DNA from: Paeniglutamicibacter sp. Y32M11
Lineage (GTDB): Bacteria; Actinomycetota; Actinomycetes; Actinomycetales; Micrococcaceae
DNA length: 64,000 nt
Assembly (NCBI RefSeq): GCF_019285735.1
Contig: NZ_CP079107.1
Location: forward strand, 992,001-1,056,000
Direction of reading: 5' to 3'
Below are positions 54,430 to 62,296 of the stretch, piece after piece. Positions within the stretch are counted from its first letter, which is position 1, and each line of letters begins with the position of its first letter. The translations under genes and the position numbers were made by a program. The notes beneath the pieces were generated by a model. That model had not been told where the DNA came from. It did no database searches and saw only the letters and a program-made list of their open reading frames with translations.

Positions 54430-55446
54430 TTACTTTTTCCAGCCCAGTTCTCGGGCGATGTTCGCGATCTCGGTCATCACATGGGTGTTGTAGTCCACGC
54501 CCAATTGATTCGGCAGCGCGAAGAGAACATAGTCGGCCTCGCTGATCGCCTCATCGTTGATGAATTGCTGCGCGACGTCCTCGGGGGATCCCGCGTAGGT
54601 GGGCCCCGAGCGCGCCACCGACCCGTCAAGCACGCCCACGGAGTCGCCGTGCTCGCGGCGCCCGAAGTAGATCTCATCGGTGTTGGTGGTGATCGGGAAC
54701 GCGCTGCGGGTCACCGCCGTCATGCCTCCGGTGCTGTGCCCGCTGGCGGCATACGCGTCCTTATATTGGCGTAGCTGGTCCGCCTGCAGCACATGGAAGG
54801 GGCGTCCATCGTCCTCTAACAGCAGCGTGGAGGACAGTAGATTCATGCCCACCGAGCCTGTCCACACCCCCGATCCGATGGTTGCCGCGCCCCACCAGAT
54901 CCGGTTTTCCAGGCCGGGGGAGAGGGGATTGATGGGCAGTAACGAATCCTGATCGTGATGGCGATCCGGCATTGGATGGGCCATTCCGACCCCGGAGATC
55001 GCGGAACGGAAGCGGGCGGTACGCGCCCGGGTTTCGGTGGCCCAGTCGTGGTCAGGTTCTAGGTCGTAGCCGAACTGGTGTTGACCATCGCGGGCCGATT
55101 CGGGTGAGCCACGGCTGATGCCCAGCTGCAGGCGCCCGTTGCTGATGGCGTCGGTCGCTCCGGCCATTTCTGCCATGTAGAGGGGGTTTTCATAACGCAT
55201 GTCAATGACCCCGGTTCCCACTTCCAGCGTGGTGGTCTTCGCTGCCATGGCCGCGAGCAGCGGGAATGGGGTGGAAAGTGAATTGCCGAAGTGATGCACC
55301 CGCATCCAGGCCCCGTCAAAACCCGATTCCTCGGCGGCCACCGCTAGGTCCAGCATTTGGCGCACGGCATCGGCTCCGGTGGGCACCGGCGATTTGCTGG
55401 AGCCGCCCGAATGGCCGAAGGTCAGGAAACCAATCTTCTTTGTCAT
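54430..55446 (-). CDS. LLM-class flavin-dependent oxidoreductase
   Basis: A 338-aa bacterial luciferase-like TIM-barrel enzyme using FMN or F420. Visible are IGFLTFGHSGGSSKSP at the N-terminus, AAEESGFDGAWMRVHHFG, TTTLEVGTGVIDMRYENPLYMAEM and RLQLGISRGSPES. The substrate is unknown. It lies 152 bases downstream of the reverse transcriptase stop on the same strand; the spacing and housekeeping-like nature argue against it being the retron effector, but this is not excluded. Confidence 0.87.
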   Translation of the reverse strand: MTKKIGFLTFGHSGGSSKSPVPTGADAVRQMLDLAVAAEESGFDGAWMRVHHFGNSLSTPFPLLAAMAAKTTTLEVGTGVIDMRYENPLYMAEMAGATDAISNGRLQLGISRGSPESARDGQHQFGYDLEPDHDWATETRARTARFRSAISGVGMAHPMPDRHHDQDSLLPINPLSPGLENRIWWGAATIGSGVWTGSVGMNLLSSTLLLEDDGRPFHVLQADQLRQYKDAYAASGHSTGGMTAVTRSAFPITTNTDEIYFGRREHGDSVGVLDGSVARSGPTYAGSPEDVAQQFINDEAISEADYVLFALPNQLGVDYNTHVMTEIANIARELGWKK

Positions 55447-55597
55447 GCGTGCTCCGATCGATGGCTGCGCCGGGAAACTCCTGCTTCTAGGTACAAGCGA
55501 CGCAAACGAGAAAACATTCCATCAAGAAATGATGGTTATCTCGCCCATGGGCTTAATGCGGTCATATGCCCCGCACGTGTAGGGATTATCTGGAGGG

Positions 55598-56983
55598 CTA
55601 CCACTGGATTCGATGAAAATCATGCAGCAGCTTGGTGCCTCGGTCTGGATTGAGTGCAGCTACCCACGAAATATGTCCCAGTAGATAGCCGCGGAAATCA
55701 GTGTGGGCCTCCCTGTTTTGCGATTCCGGCCCCGTGGAAAGGCAATTGTGGAGGATCGCTTTGAGCCGGTCAAAGTCCGAACGGGTGACATTGGGGTGCT
55801 TGTTGACCACCACTGATGTCACCAATTGCCGAACACTGGCAGGGCGCACATGTGTTTTTAGCCGGTTGGCTTCGTGGCCCTCGGCTTCAATGATGCTGAT
55901 GGCAGTACGAATGAAGGCAGAGGTTCGCCGTGCTAATTCCTTGCCGCCGCTGAAGGCGAGGTCATCGGCGTAGCGGGTGTAGCGGGCGTCGAACTTTTTC
56001 GCGAGTCCGGAGAGACGGGAATCCAGCCTCCGCAAGGACAAATTTGCCACCATGGGTGAAGTTGGCGCTCCTTGCGGAAGATGCGGCAGTGAGAGCGCCT
56101 GCCGCAGCGCAAAACGTTCGGTGGGATTGCCGCCGTCAGGCATCAGGGACAGGACCCTCGGTGGGACTGAGTGGGTGCAAAGGCCGGTGAGTCGATGCGC
56201 TACAGATTCGGTATATCCGGCTTGCCGGAGCGTACCAAATACTCGCCCGGCGGGGACCTTGGCGAAAAATGTCACCAAATCGAGGTTGATCACCACCTCC
56301 TGACCGGTGTGCTGTGCCGCTCCGGTGCCTGCGCTTCGGCCTGGAACAAATCCGTGGGCGGCGCCATGGAGCTCAATGGGGTACAGCAGCTCCCGGAGCA
56401 CAGTCCTTTGAATTTTTCGCAAACGTGGGGCAGGAATCTCCAACAATCGCGGAAGCCTGCCCGGGCGCTGCCGCCACTCGTAGCGGTAGTGCTGAAGCTT
56501 CCGTTCGGCCTTCCGGTTCCAATGTTGCGGATCGGAAAACCATTCCAACTCCCCATAGGTGAGCTCGAGCAGTCCGGCGAGGCTGGCCAGGGTGTCAAGG
56601 CGGGGAATCTTGGGCTGCCTATTCTCACGGGCCGTTGCGGGCCTAAGTACATAGTTGGCCATGCGCAGTGGTTTTCGTTGATGAGCTGCCTTGGCTACGG
56701 CCTCGGCGAAGGGCTCACTCAGGAGGATCGTTGCGCTCAGTTCGCGAGGAGCGTCGATGGGTGGCCGCGGATACAGGTGCAGAATCTGGGTTATCAGGGG
56801 ACCCAGCCAACGCCGTCGTGCGCCTAAAACATGCGCGCCGGCGCTGATGAGTTCGGTCTTTGCCCATCGTGGGGAACCGAGGAATGCCTGCGCCAGTGTC
56901 GCTGCAATGGCTGGCGCTGTGGGGTGGGGCGTGCGCCTCAGCGTTGCCGAGGCGGGGGTCACCGGGGCAGGGTCACTTGTCAT
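55598..56983 (-). CDS. Retron-type reverse transcriptase
   Basis: A 461-aa RNA-directed DNA polymerase. RT motifs in order: GFVPGRS (211-217), AAQH (222-225, in place of the retron NAxxH), INLDLVTFF (catalytic Asp235), LPQGAPTSP (302-310), RYADDLAFSGG (catalytic Asp340 and Asp341) and LVTSVVVNKHPNV (387-399), the position of the retron VTG motif with Ser for Gly. About 180 residues precede the RT core, including RRRWLGPLITQIL and PPIDAPRELSATIL; this length recalls the long myxobacterial retron RTs such as Mx162. No maturase, X or integrase domain is present. ATG 56983 is chosen because upstream sequence fits a retron RNA; GGAG lies 12 bases before it. The probable function is msDNA synthesis in phage defence (inference). 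Confidence 0.88.
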   Translation of the reverse strand: MTSDPAPVTPASATLRRTPHPTAPAIAATLAQAFLGSPRWAKTELISAGAHVLGARRRWLGPLITQILHLYPRPPIDAPRELSATILLSEPFAEAVAKAAHQRKPLRMANYVLRPATARENRQPKIPRLDTLASLAGLLELTYGELEWFSDPQHWNRKAERKLQHYRYEWRQRPGRLPRLLEIPAPRLRKIQRTVLRELLYPIELHGAAHGFVPGRSAGTGAAQHTGQEVVINLDLVTFFAKVPAGRVFGTLRQAGYTESVAHRLTGLCTHSVPPRVLSLMPDGGNPTERFALRQALSLPHLPQGAPTSPMVANLSLRRLDSRLSGLAKKFDARYTRYADDLAFSGGKELARRTSAFIRTAISIIEAEGHEANRLKTHVRPASVRQLVTSVVVNKHPNVTRSDFDRLKAILHNCLSTGPESQNREAHTDFRGYLLGHISWVAALNPDRGTKLLHDFHRIQW

Positions 56984-57010
56984 GGGTGCGATGGTTCTCC
57001 GATGACCTAG

Positions 57011-57190
57011 CTGTCTGTGCGGGTGCCGAGCTGCGCGAAGCGCAGAGACGCACCTGCGGTGCATGGATCAGGCAATACTGCGTACCCCGGGGTATCCCCG
57101 GAGAGGAACGCGTGCTAAAAGACGCTTCCCACCTCATCGAAGAAACCATCGCATAGTGCCATGCTAACCGAAGGCCGTGACACAGTCAGC
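57011..57190 (-). ncRNA. Candidate retron msr-msd RNA
   Basis: Directly upstream of the RT gene on its strand. GCTGACTGTG (57190-57181) can pair with CACAGACAGC (57020-57011), nine of ten positions, as the a1/a2 repeats that bound retron RNAs; the a2 end lies 27 bases before the RT start. Just inside a1 is TTAGC, like the sequence holding the branching G in several retrons. It is followed by a GCAT/ATGC stem, a CCGGGG/CCCCGG stem and a compound hairpin GGTGC...CTGCGC-TTC-GCGCAG...GCACC that could be the msd stem. Read by eye, not folded by program. Confidence 0.45.
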
Positions 57191-57551
57191 GAAACCTCCA
57201 CGGATGAGCACCAGCGGCAATTCCACACTGACCAGCGCTACCAAACACGGCTGAAGCCCTACACGGAAGTTCCTAGATCTTTGGCGCTGCTGTGCGCTGC
57301 CGAGTCCTCGAGCCTTGGGTCGTTGAGCCCAGCCGGGCACGACCCCACTATGCCGACGATCAAGCGGCCCATCTTGGGCTGGTTCATCCGCGTTGTTGCC
57401 GCATGACCAAAATAAGAGGGGCACGTTTTTCCTTTACCCGCAAATGTTCGTGGGCTCGCTCCAAAGTTGGAAGTCCACGCAATATTCGCGTGTGATGCAC
57501 AAGTCTGCACTTCGGTGGTACGGATTTGGATCTATTTGAGAGAATGGGTTA
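57191..57551. other. Divergent intergenic region, retron and dusB
   Basis: About 360 bases between the candidate msr-msd RNA and dusB. It must carry the retron promoter (minus) and the dusB promoter (plus). Short frames on both strands show no domain. No IS ends or att-like repeats were recognised. Confidence 0.35.
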
Positions 57552-58748
57552 GTGACTGCAATTTCCGATTTATCTCAAACAGACGCGCCCACGCCGGCGA
57601 AACTCGAGCTGCCTCCGCTGCAGTTGGGTAAGCACACCATTAATACGCCAGTGATTCTGGCGCCGATGGCTGGCATCACTAATAAGGCGTTCCGACGCCT
57701 GTGCCGTGAATACGGTGGCGGCGTCTATGTCACCGAGATGGTCACCTCACGTGCCCTAGTTGAACGTAATCCCGAATCGTTGCGGATCATTTCCCACGAT
57801 GCGGATGAATCACTGCGCTCCATCCAGCTTTATGGTGTGGACCCCAAGACCGTGGGCGCCGCCGTGCGCTTGGTCGTTGAGGAAGGCCGCGCCGACCACA
57901 TTGACTTGAATTTCGGCTGCCCCGTTCCCAAGGTCACCCGCAAGGGTGGCGGAGCAGCACTGCCATGGAAGACCGATCTGTTCACTTCCATCATCAAGGC
58001 AGCCACCACCGAGGCAGCTCGTGGAGATATCCCGCTGACCATCAAGATGCGCAAGGGCATCAACCAGGATCACCTCACCTACATCGAGTCCGGCAAGATC
58101 GCCCGTGACCACGGTGTGGCAGCGGTGGCACTGCACGGTCGCACCGCCAGCCAGTACTACTCCGGCAAGGCCGACTGGGATTCGATCGCACGACTGCGCG
58201 AATCCCTGCCCGATGTTCCGGTGTTGGGCAACGGAGACATTTGGAGTGCCGAGGATGCTGTAGCCATGGTGCAGCAGACCGGTGTTGACGGCATCGTTGT
58301 GGGCCGTGGTTGCATGGGCCGCCCGTGGCTCTTCGGTGATCTTCAGGCCGCCTTCGAGGGTACCGATAAGCGATTCACTCCGGGTCTGGCCAAGGTTGCC
58401 GAGACCGTATACCGCCACGCCGAACTACTGACCGAATACTTCGAGGACGAGTTCAAGGCGCTGCGCGATATTCGTAAGCACATGGCCTGGTACTTCAAGG
58501 GCTACCCGGTGGGCGGAGACATTCGTTCCGCCCTCGCCCAGGTCCCCACCCTGGAAGTTCTGAGCGAACTGCTGGCACAGCTGGATCACTCCATGCCCTA
58601 CCCGGGCAAGGATGCCGAGGGTCAGCGTGGACGCGCCGGTTCGCCGAAGAAGACGCACCTGCCCGATGGCTGGCTCGCCACGCGCGAAATGGACGAAAAG
58701 CACAAGGCCATGATTTCCGCGGCCGAACTTGACGTCTCGGGCGGCTAG
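57552..58748 (+). CDS. dusB: tRNA-dihydrouridine synthase B
   Basis: A 398-aa FMN enzyme that reduces uridines in the tRNA D-loop. N-terminal ILAPMAGITNKAFRRLCREYGG, the catalytic Cys motif LNFGCPVPKVTRKGGGAAL, RKGINQDHLTY and GIVVGRGCMGRPWLF are visible; the C-terminal helical tRNA-binding domain follows. The GTG 57552 start has no strong ribosome site. dgt follows with a 7-base gap. Confidence 0.95.
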   Translation: MTAISDLSQTDAPTPAKLELPPLQLGKHTINTPVILAPMAGITNKAFRRLCREYGGGVYVTEMVTSRALVERNPESLRIISHDADESLRSIQLYGVDPKTVGAAVRLVVEEGRADHIDLNFGCPVPKVTRKGGGAALPWKTDLFTSIIKAATTEAARGDIPLTIKMRKGINQDHLTYIESGKIARDHGVAAVALHGRTASQYYSGKADWDSIARLRESLPDVPVLGNGDIWSAEDAVAMVQQTGVDGIVVGRGCMGRPWLFGDLQAAFEGTDKRFTPGLAKVAETVYRHAELLTEYFEDEFKALRDIRKHMAWYFKGYPVGGDIRSALAQVPTLEVLSELLAQLDHSMPYPGKDAEGQRGRAGSPKKTHLPDGWLATREMDEKHKAMISAAELDVSGG

Positions 58749-58755
58749 GAAAACC

Positions 58756-60039
58756 ATGGTGCAGATCCCCGGATACAGCGAAGCCGACGAAGAACGATGG
58801 GCACCCGAACCGCCGAAGAAGGCATACCGGACGGCCTTCGAGCGTGATCGTGCCCGCGTGCTGCACTCCTCGGCGTTGCGCCGCCTCGGGGCCAAAACAC
58901 AGGTCGTGGCCCCCAGCTCGAGTGACTTTGTCCGCACCCGGCTGACCCACTCCCTCGAGGTCGCCCAGGTGGGTCGAGAACTCGGTGCCACGCTGGGGTG
59001 TGACCCGGATGTGGTTGACACCGCGTGTCTGGCCCATGACCTGGGCCATCCGCCCTTTGGCCATAACGGTGAAACCGCGCTGAACGAACTCGCTTCGGAG
59101 ATTGGTGGGTTTGAGGGCAACGCCCAAACGCTGCGCCTGCTCACCCGCATCGAGACCAAAACGTTCCGGCACACCGGTGCCTCCGCGGGATTAAACCTCA
59201 CGCGAGCCTCGCTGGATGCCGCCTGCAAGTACCCGTGGTTACGCGAAGATGCGCCGCAAAAGAACGGGAAGACTACCTCCAAATTTGGGGTCTACGTTGA
59301 TGACGCCCCGGTTTTCAACTGGCTGCGCGCCGGTTCCGGTGCTCAAGCTGGGCAGACCTGCATCGAGGCCCAGGTCATGGATCTGGCCGATGACATCTCC
59401 TACTCGGTTCACGATGTGGAGGACGCAATAAACGCCGGGCGCTTCCAGCTGCGGTGGATTCTGGATCCGGTGCATCGGGCCACTGCCATCAAATTCACCA
59501 AGCAGTGGTACCTGCCGCAGGTTGAGGATGCCGTCATCGAGGCCGCCTTCTCCCGGCTGGAGGCGACTGCGGAATGGGTGCCGCACGCCGATGGCTCACG
59601 CCGTTCCATGGCGGCGCTGAAGGACATGACGAGTCAGTTTATTGGCCGCTTCTGCCAGTCGGCGATTGACGCCACGCGGGAGCAGTACGGACCCGGTGAG
59701 CTGACCCGCTTTAACGCTTCGTTGATCGTGCCCGAATCCACCGAGCATGAGATTGCCGCGATGAAGGGCCTGGCGACCACCTACGTGATGGCCACCGAAG
59801 AGCGGAAACCCATCTATGCGCGCCAGGGCGAGATCCTCACCGAGCTGGTGAATCTGCTTAATGAGAACGGGGACAGGTACCTCGAACCGCTCTTTGCCGC
59901 CGACTGGCGTGACTCCGCAGATGACGCTGCCCGACTGCGTACGGTCATCGATCAGGTGGCCTCGCTCACCGACGCCTCGGCCATCGAATGGCACTCCACG
60001 TTGGTATTGGGCAAGAGCTTTAACGACTCGCTGTTCTAA
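58756..60039 (+). CDS. dgt: Deoxyguanosinetriphosphate triphosphohydrolase-like protein
   Basis: A 427-aa HD-superfamily dNTPase releasing triphosphate from dNTPs. HD motifs: RTRLTHSLEVAQVGR, CLAHDLGHPPFGHNGE and DLADDISYSVHDVEDA. The length matches the shorter actinobacterial type. ATG 58756 has AGGA upstream. It stands between dusB and dnaG, the usual order in Micrococcaceae. dNTP pool control also links to phage resistance in other bacteria, notable beside a retron, but this gene is ordinary housekeeping here. Confidence 0.93.
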   Translation: MVQIPGYSEADEERWAPEPPKKAYRTAFERDRARVLHSSALRRLGAKTQVVAPSSSDFVRTRLTHSLEVAQVGRELGATLGCDPDVVDTACLAHDLGHPPFGHNGETALNELASEIGGFEGNAQTLRLLTRIETKTFRHTGASAGLNLTRASLDAACKYPWLREDAPQKNGKTTSKFGVYVDDAPVFNWLRAGSGAQAGQTCIEAQVMDLADDISYSVHDVEDAINAGRFQLRWILDPVHRATAIKFTKQWYLPQVEDAVIEAAFSRLEATAEWVPHADGSRRSMAALKDMTSQFIGRFCQSAIDATREQYGPGELTRFNASLIVPESTEHEIAAMKGLATTYVMATEERKPIYARQGEILTELVNLLNENGDRYLEPLFAADWRDSADDAARLRTVIDQVASLTDASAIEWHSTLVLGKSFNDSLF

Positions 60040-60100
60040 CCGCTACGGGTTGTGATCCACAGCCCGTAGCGATACGGAACATCTAGCGGCCCGGGGTCAC

Positions 60101-60106
60101 TAGAAT
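60101..60106 (+). promoter_or_regulatory. -10 box for a leaderless dnaG transcript
   Basis: TAGAAT ends seven bases before ATG 60114, so transcription would begin at or next to the start codon. The GGAGG at 60107-60111 is too close to the ATG to act as a ribosome site. Confidence 0.4.
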
Positions 60107-60113
60107 GGAGGGC

Positions 60114-61997
60114 ATGGCTGGTCTGATTAAGCGCGAAGATATCGATGAAGTCCGCAACCGCACGGATATCAAGGAAGTCATTGACGGGTATGTGACGCTG
60201 AAATCCGCCGGTGTCGGCTCGTACAAGGGCCTGTGCCCCTTCCACGACGAACGCTCACCGTCCTTCCACGTGCGCCCGCAGGTCGGCTCCTTCCACTGCT
60301 TTGGCTGTGGCGAATCGGGTGACGTGATCGCCTTCTTGCAGAAGATCAACCACGGCACCTTCTCCGAAACCGTTGAGCAGCTGGCCGCGCGCTCCGGTAT
60401 CGAACTGCACTACGAAGACGGCGGCACGGGGCCGCGTCGCGAAGAGACCGGACGCCGCCAGCGACTGCTGGACGCGCACAAGATTGCCGAGGAGTTCTTC
60501 CGCGAACAGCTCACCACCCCGGGTGCCGCCGCTGGCCAGAAGTTCCTTGCCGAGCGCAACTTTGATGCCGAGGCTGCGGCGCACTTCGGTGTTGGATACG
60601 CGCCCCAGGGCTGGGACGCGGCGCTGAAGCATCTGCGCGGTCGAGGTTTCCAGGAAGAAGAACTTAAGCTCACCGGTATCTTCTCCGAGGGTAACCGCGG
60701 CATTTATGACAGGTTCCGCGGCAGATTGATCTGGCCCATCCGCGACATCACCGGGGCAACCATTGGATTCGGTGCACGCAAGCTTTACGAGGACGACCAA
60801 GGTCCCAAATACCTCAACACCCCAGAGACACAGCTCTACAAGAAGTCGCAGGTTCTTTACGGCGTGGATCTGGCCAAGAAAGAAATCACCAAGACGCGCC
60901 AGATTGTTGTTGTTGAGGGTTATACCGACGTGATGGCCTGCCATCTTTCGGGCATCGGCACGGCCGTAGCCACCTGCGGAACCGCGTTTGGCACCGACCA
61001 CATCAAGATTGCCCGGCGGTTGTTGCGCGACGACGGATCCGGCGGTGAGGTGGTCTTTACCTTTGACGGTGATGCCGCCGGCCAGAAGGCAGCACTGCGT
61101 GCCTTCGAAGAGGACCAGAAATTCATCGCCCAGACCTACGTCGCCGTGGAACCCACCGGTGCTGACCCCTGTGACCTGCGCCAGACGCGTGGGCCCGAGG
61201 CCGTGCGCGAACTCATTGACAACAAACGACCGCTCTTTGAATTCGCCATCAAGGCTGGGCTGAAGAACTTCAACCTCAATACCGTTGAGGGGCGCGTGCA
61301 GGCGCTGCGCGTGAGCTCACCGATCGTTGCCGGGATCAAGGATTCGGCCATTCGTCCCGCCTATGCCCGCGAACTGGCCGGCTGGTTGGGCATGGACGTC
61401 GAAGACGTTAATCGGGCCGTGGGTGCCGCCGTACGTCGGAATCGGATGCCCAAGACCGAAACACAGACAGCGCACCAGTCCCACGCTGCGCAGCCGAACG
61501 ACGAGGCCCCGGCGGTCCCGGTCTTCAGCCGTCCGGACCCGCGCGACCCGGTCTCCCGCATGGAGCGCGAGGCCTTGGAAGTTGTCCTGCAACAGCCCGC
61601 TCAGCTGACTCCCGAGCAATGGCAAGCATTTTATGACGCCAGGTTCATGGCGCCGGCACATGCCGCCGTCCACGATGCCGTGCGTGCAGCCGGACAGTCA
61701 GGTGCCACACCGGCACAATGGGTCGAAGCCATTCGGCAGGAAGTACCAGACCCCTTGCGATCTTTCGTCTCCGAGTTGGCGGTCACCCCACTGCCGGCCA
61801 GCAGTACCGAGGCGTTGCTGCGCTACTGCAACGACATCATCAACCGACTCTTTGAGCTGCAAATCACACACATGAAAGCAGAAAAGATGGGTGAGCTTCA
61901 ACGCATGGATCCGGCGGGGGATCCAGAGGGTTTCCAACGCATCAATCGCGAGCTGCTTGAGCTTGAATTGCGACGCCGGGCACTGCGTCAGGACTAA
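60114..61997 (+). CDS. dnaG: DNA primase
   Basis: A 627-aa primase that makes RNA primers for replication. N-terminal zinc domain CPFHDERSPSFHVRPQ and HCFGCGESGD (residues ~40-70). The catalytic core has the TOPRIM motifs VVEGYTDVMAC and FDGDAAGQKAA, and the C-terminal DnaB-interacting region begins near residue 450 after a Gln/Pro-rich linker. ATG 60114 (MAGLIKREDID) is the usual family start; ATG 60105 in frame is less likely because of the -10 box placed there. Confidence 0.97.
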   Translation: MAGLIKREDIDEVRNRTDIKEVIDGYVTLKSAGVGSYKGLCPFHDERSPSFHVRPQVGSFHCFGCGESGDVIAFLQKINHGTFSETVEQLAARSGIELHYEDGGTGPRREETGRRQRLLDAHKIAEEFFREQLTTPGAAAGQKFLAERNFDAEAAAHFGVGYAPQGWDAALKHLRGRGFQEEELKLTGIFSEGNRGIYDRFRGRLIWPIRDITGATIGFGARKLYEDDQGPKYLNTPETQLYKKSQVLYGVDLAKKEITKTRQIVVVEGYTDVMACHLSGIGTAVATCGTAFGTDHIKIARRLLRDDGSGGEVVFTFDGDAAGQKAALRAFEEDQKFIAQTYVAVEPTGADPCDLRQTRGPEAVRELIDNKRPLFEFAIKAGLKNFNLNTVEGRVQALRVSSPIVAGIKDSAIRPAYARELAGWLGMDVEDVNRAVGAAVRRNRMPKTETQTAHQSHAAQPNDEAPAVPVFSRPDPRDPVSRMEREALEVVLQQPAQLTPEQWQAFYDARFMAPAHAAVHDAVRAAGQSGATPAQWVEAIRQEVPDPLRSFVSELAVTPLPASSTEALLRYCNDIINRLFELQITHMKAEKMGELQRMDPAGDPEGFQRINRELLELELRRRALRQD

Positions 61998-62003
61998 CTG
62001 ACA

Positions 62004-62036
62004 TTGGGGGAGGGGACGATTTTTGTTTTCCCCCAA
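62004..62036 (+). terminator. Terminator after dnaG
   Basis: An 8-bp stem TTGGGGGA/TCCCCCAA (62004-62011 with 62029-62036) with a T-rich loop, between dnaG and the tRNA gene. Confidence 0.55.
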
Positions 62037-62063
62037 CCTTGTGTAGAGTATTTCTCGTTGCAT

Positions 62064-62139
62064 TCCTCCGTAGCTCAATTGGCAGAGCATTCGACTGTTA
62101 ATCGAAGGGTTACTGGTTCAAGTCCAGTCGGAGGAGCCA
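62064..62139 (+). tRNA. tRNA-Asn (anticodon GTT)
   Basis: Cloverleaf: acceptor TCCTCCG (62064-62070) pairs with CGGAGGA (62129-62135), D-loop AGCTCAATTGGCAGAGC, anticodon loop CTGTTAA with GTT at 62097-62099, T-loop GGTTCAAGTCC. Discriminator G at 62136 and encoded CCA at 62137-62139. Confidence 0.97.
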
Positions 62140-62188
62140 AAACAAAGAATTCGTATTTTCTTTATTGAAAATACGAATTCTTTTGTTT
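62139..62188 (+). terminator. Terminator after tRNA-Asn
   Basis: A 14-bp perfect stem (62147-62160 with 62167-62180) flanked by A-rich and T-rich runs that extend the pairing, ending TTTTGTTT. It starts at the tRNA 3' end. Confidence 0.85.
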
Positions 62189-62284
62189 AACCAAGACCCG
62201 TCTCGGGGCCGCGAATTTGGGACGTGTTCCCGGCGATCACTGCGCCGCAAAACCCCCAACACGCATTCGCACAGCGGCGAACCG

Positions 62285-62290
62285 TATGAT
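62285..62290 (+). promoter_or_regulatory. -10 box for a leaderless ABC-F transcript
   Basis: TATGAT ends six bases before GTG 62297, placing the transcript start on the start codon. No ribosome site is visible. Confidence 0.45.
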
Positions 62291-62296
62291 GGGGCA

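Noticed and set aside
55598-57064. Group II intron or diversity-generating retroelement
   Set aside because: There is no maturase/X or endonuclease domain and no intron domain V-like RNA was seen; no template/variable repeat pair or DGR target gene is nearby. The motifs and upstream RNA fit a retron better.
57161-57424. Small open frames between the RT and dusB (both strands)
   Set aside because: No domains, no convincing ribosome sites, and they overlap the predicted retron promoter and RNA region. A small accessory protein was considered but cannot be supported.
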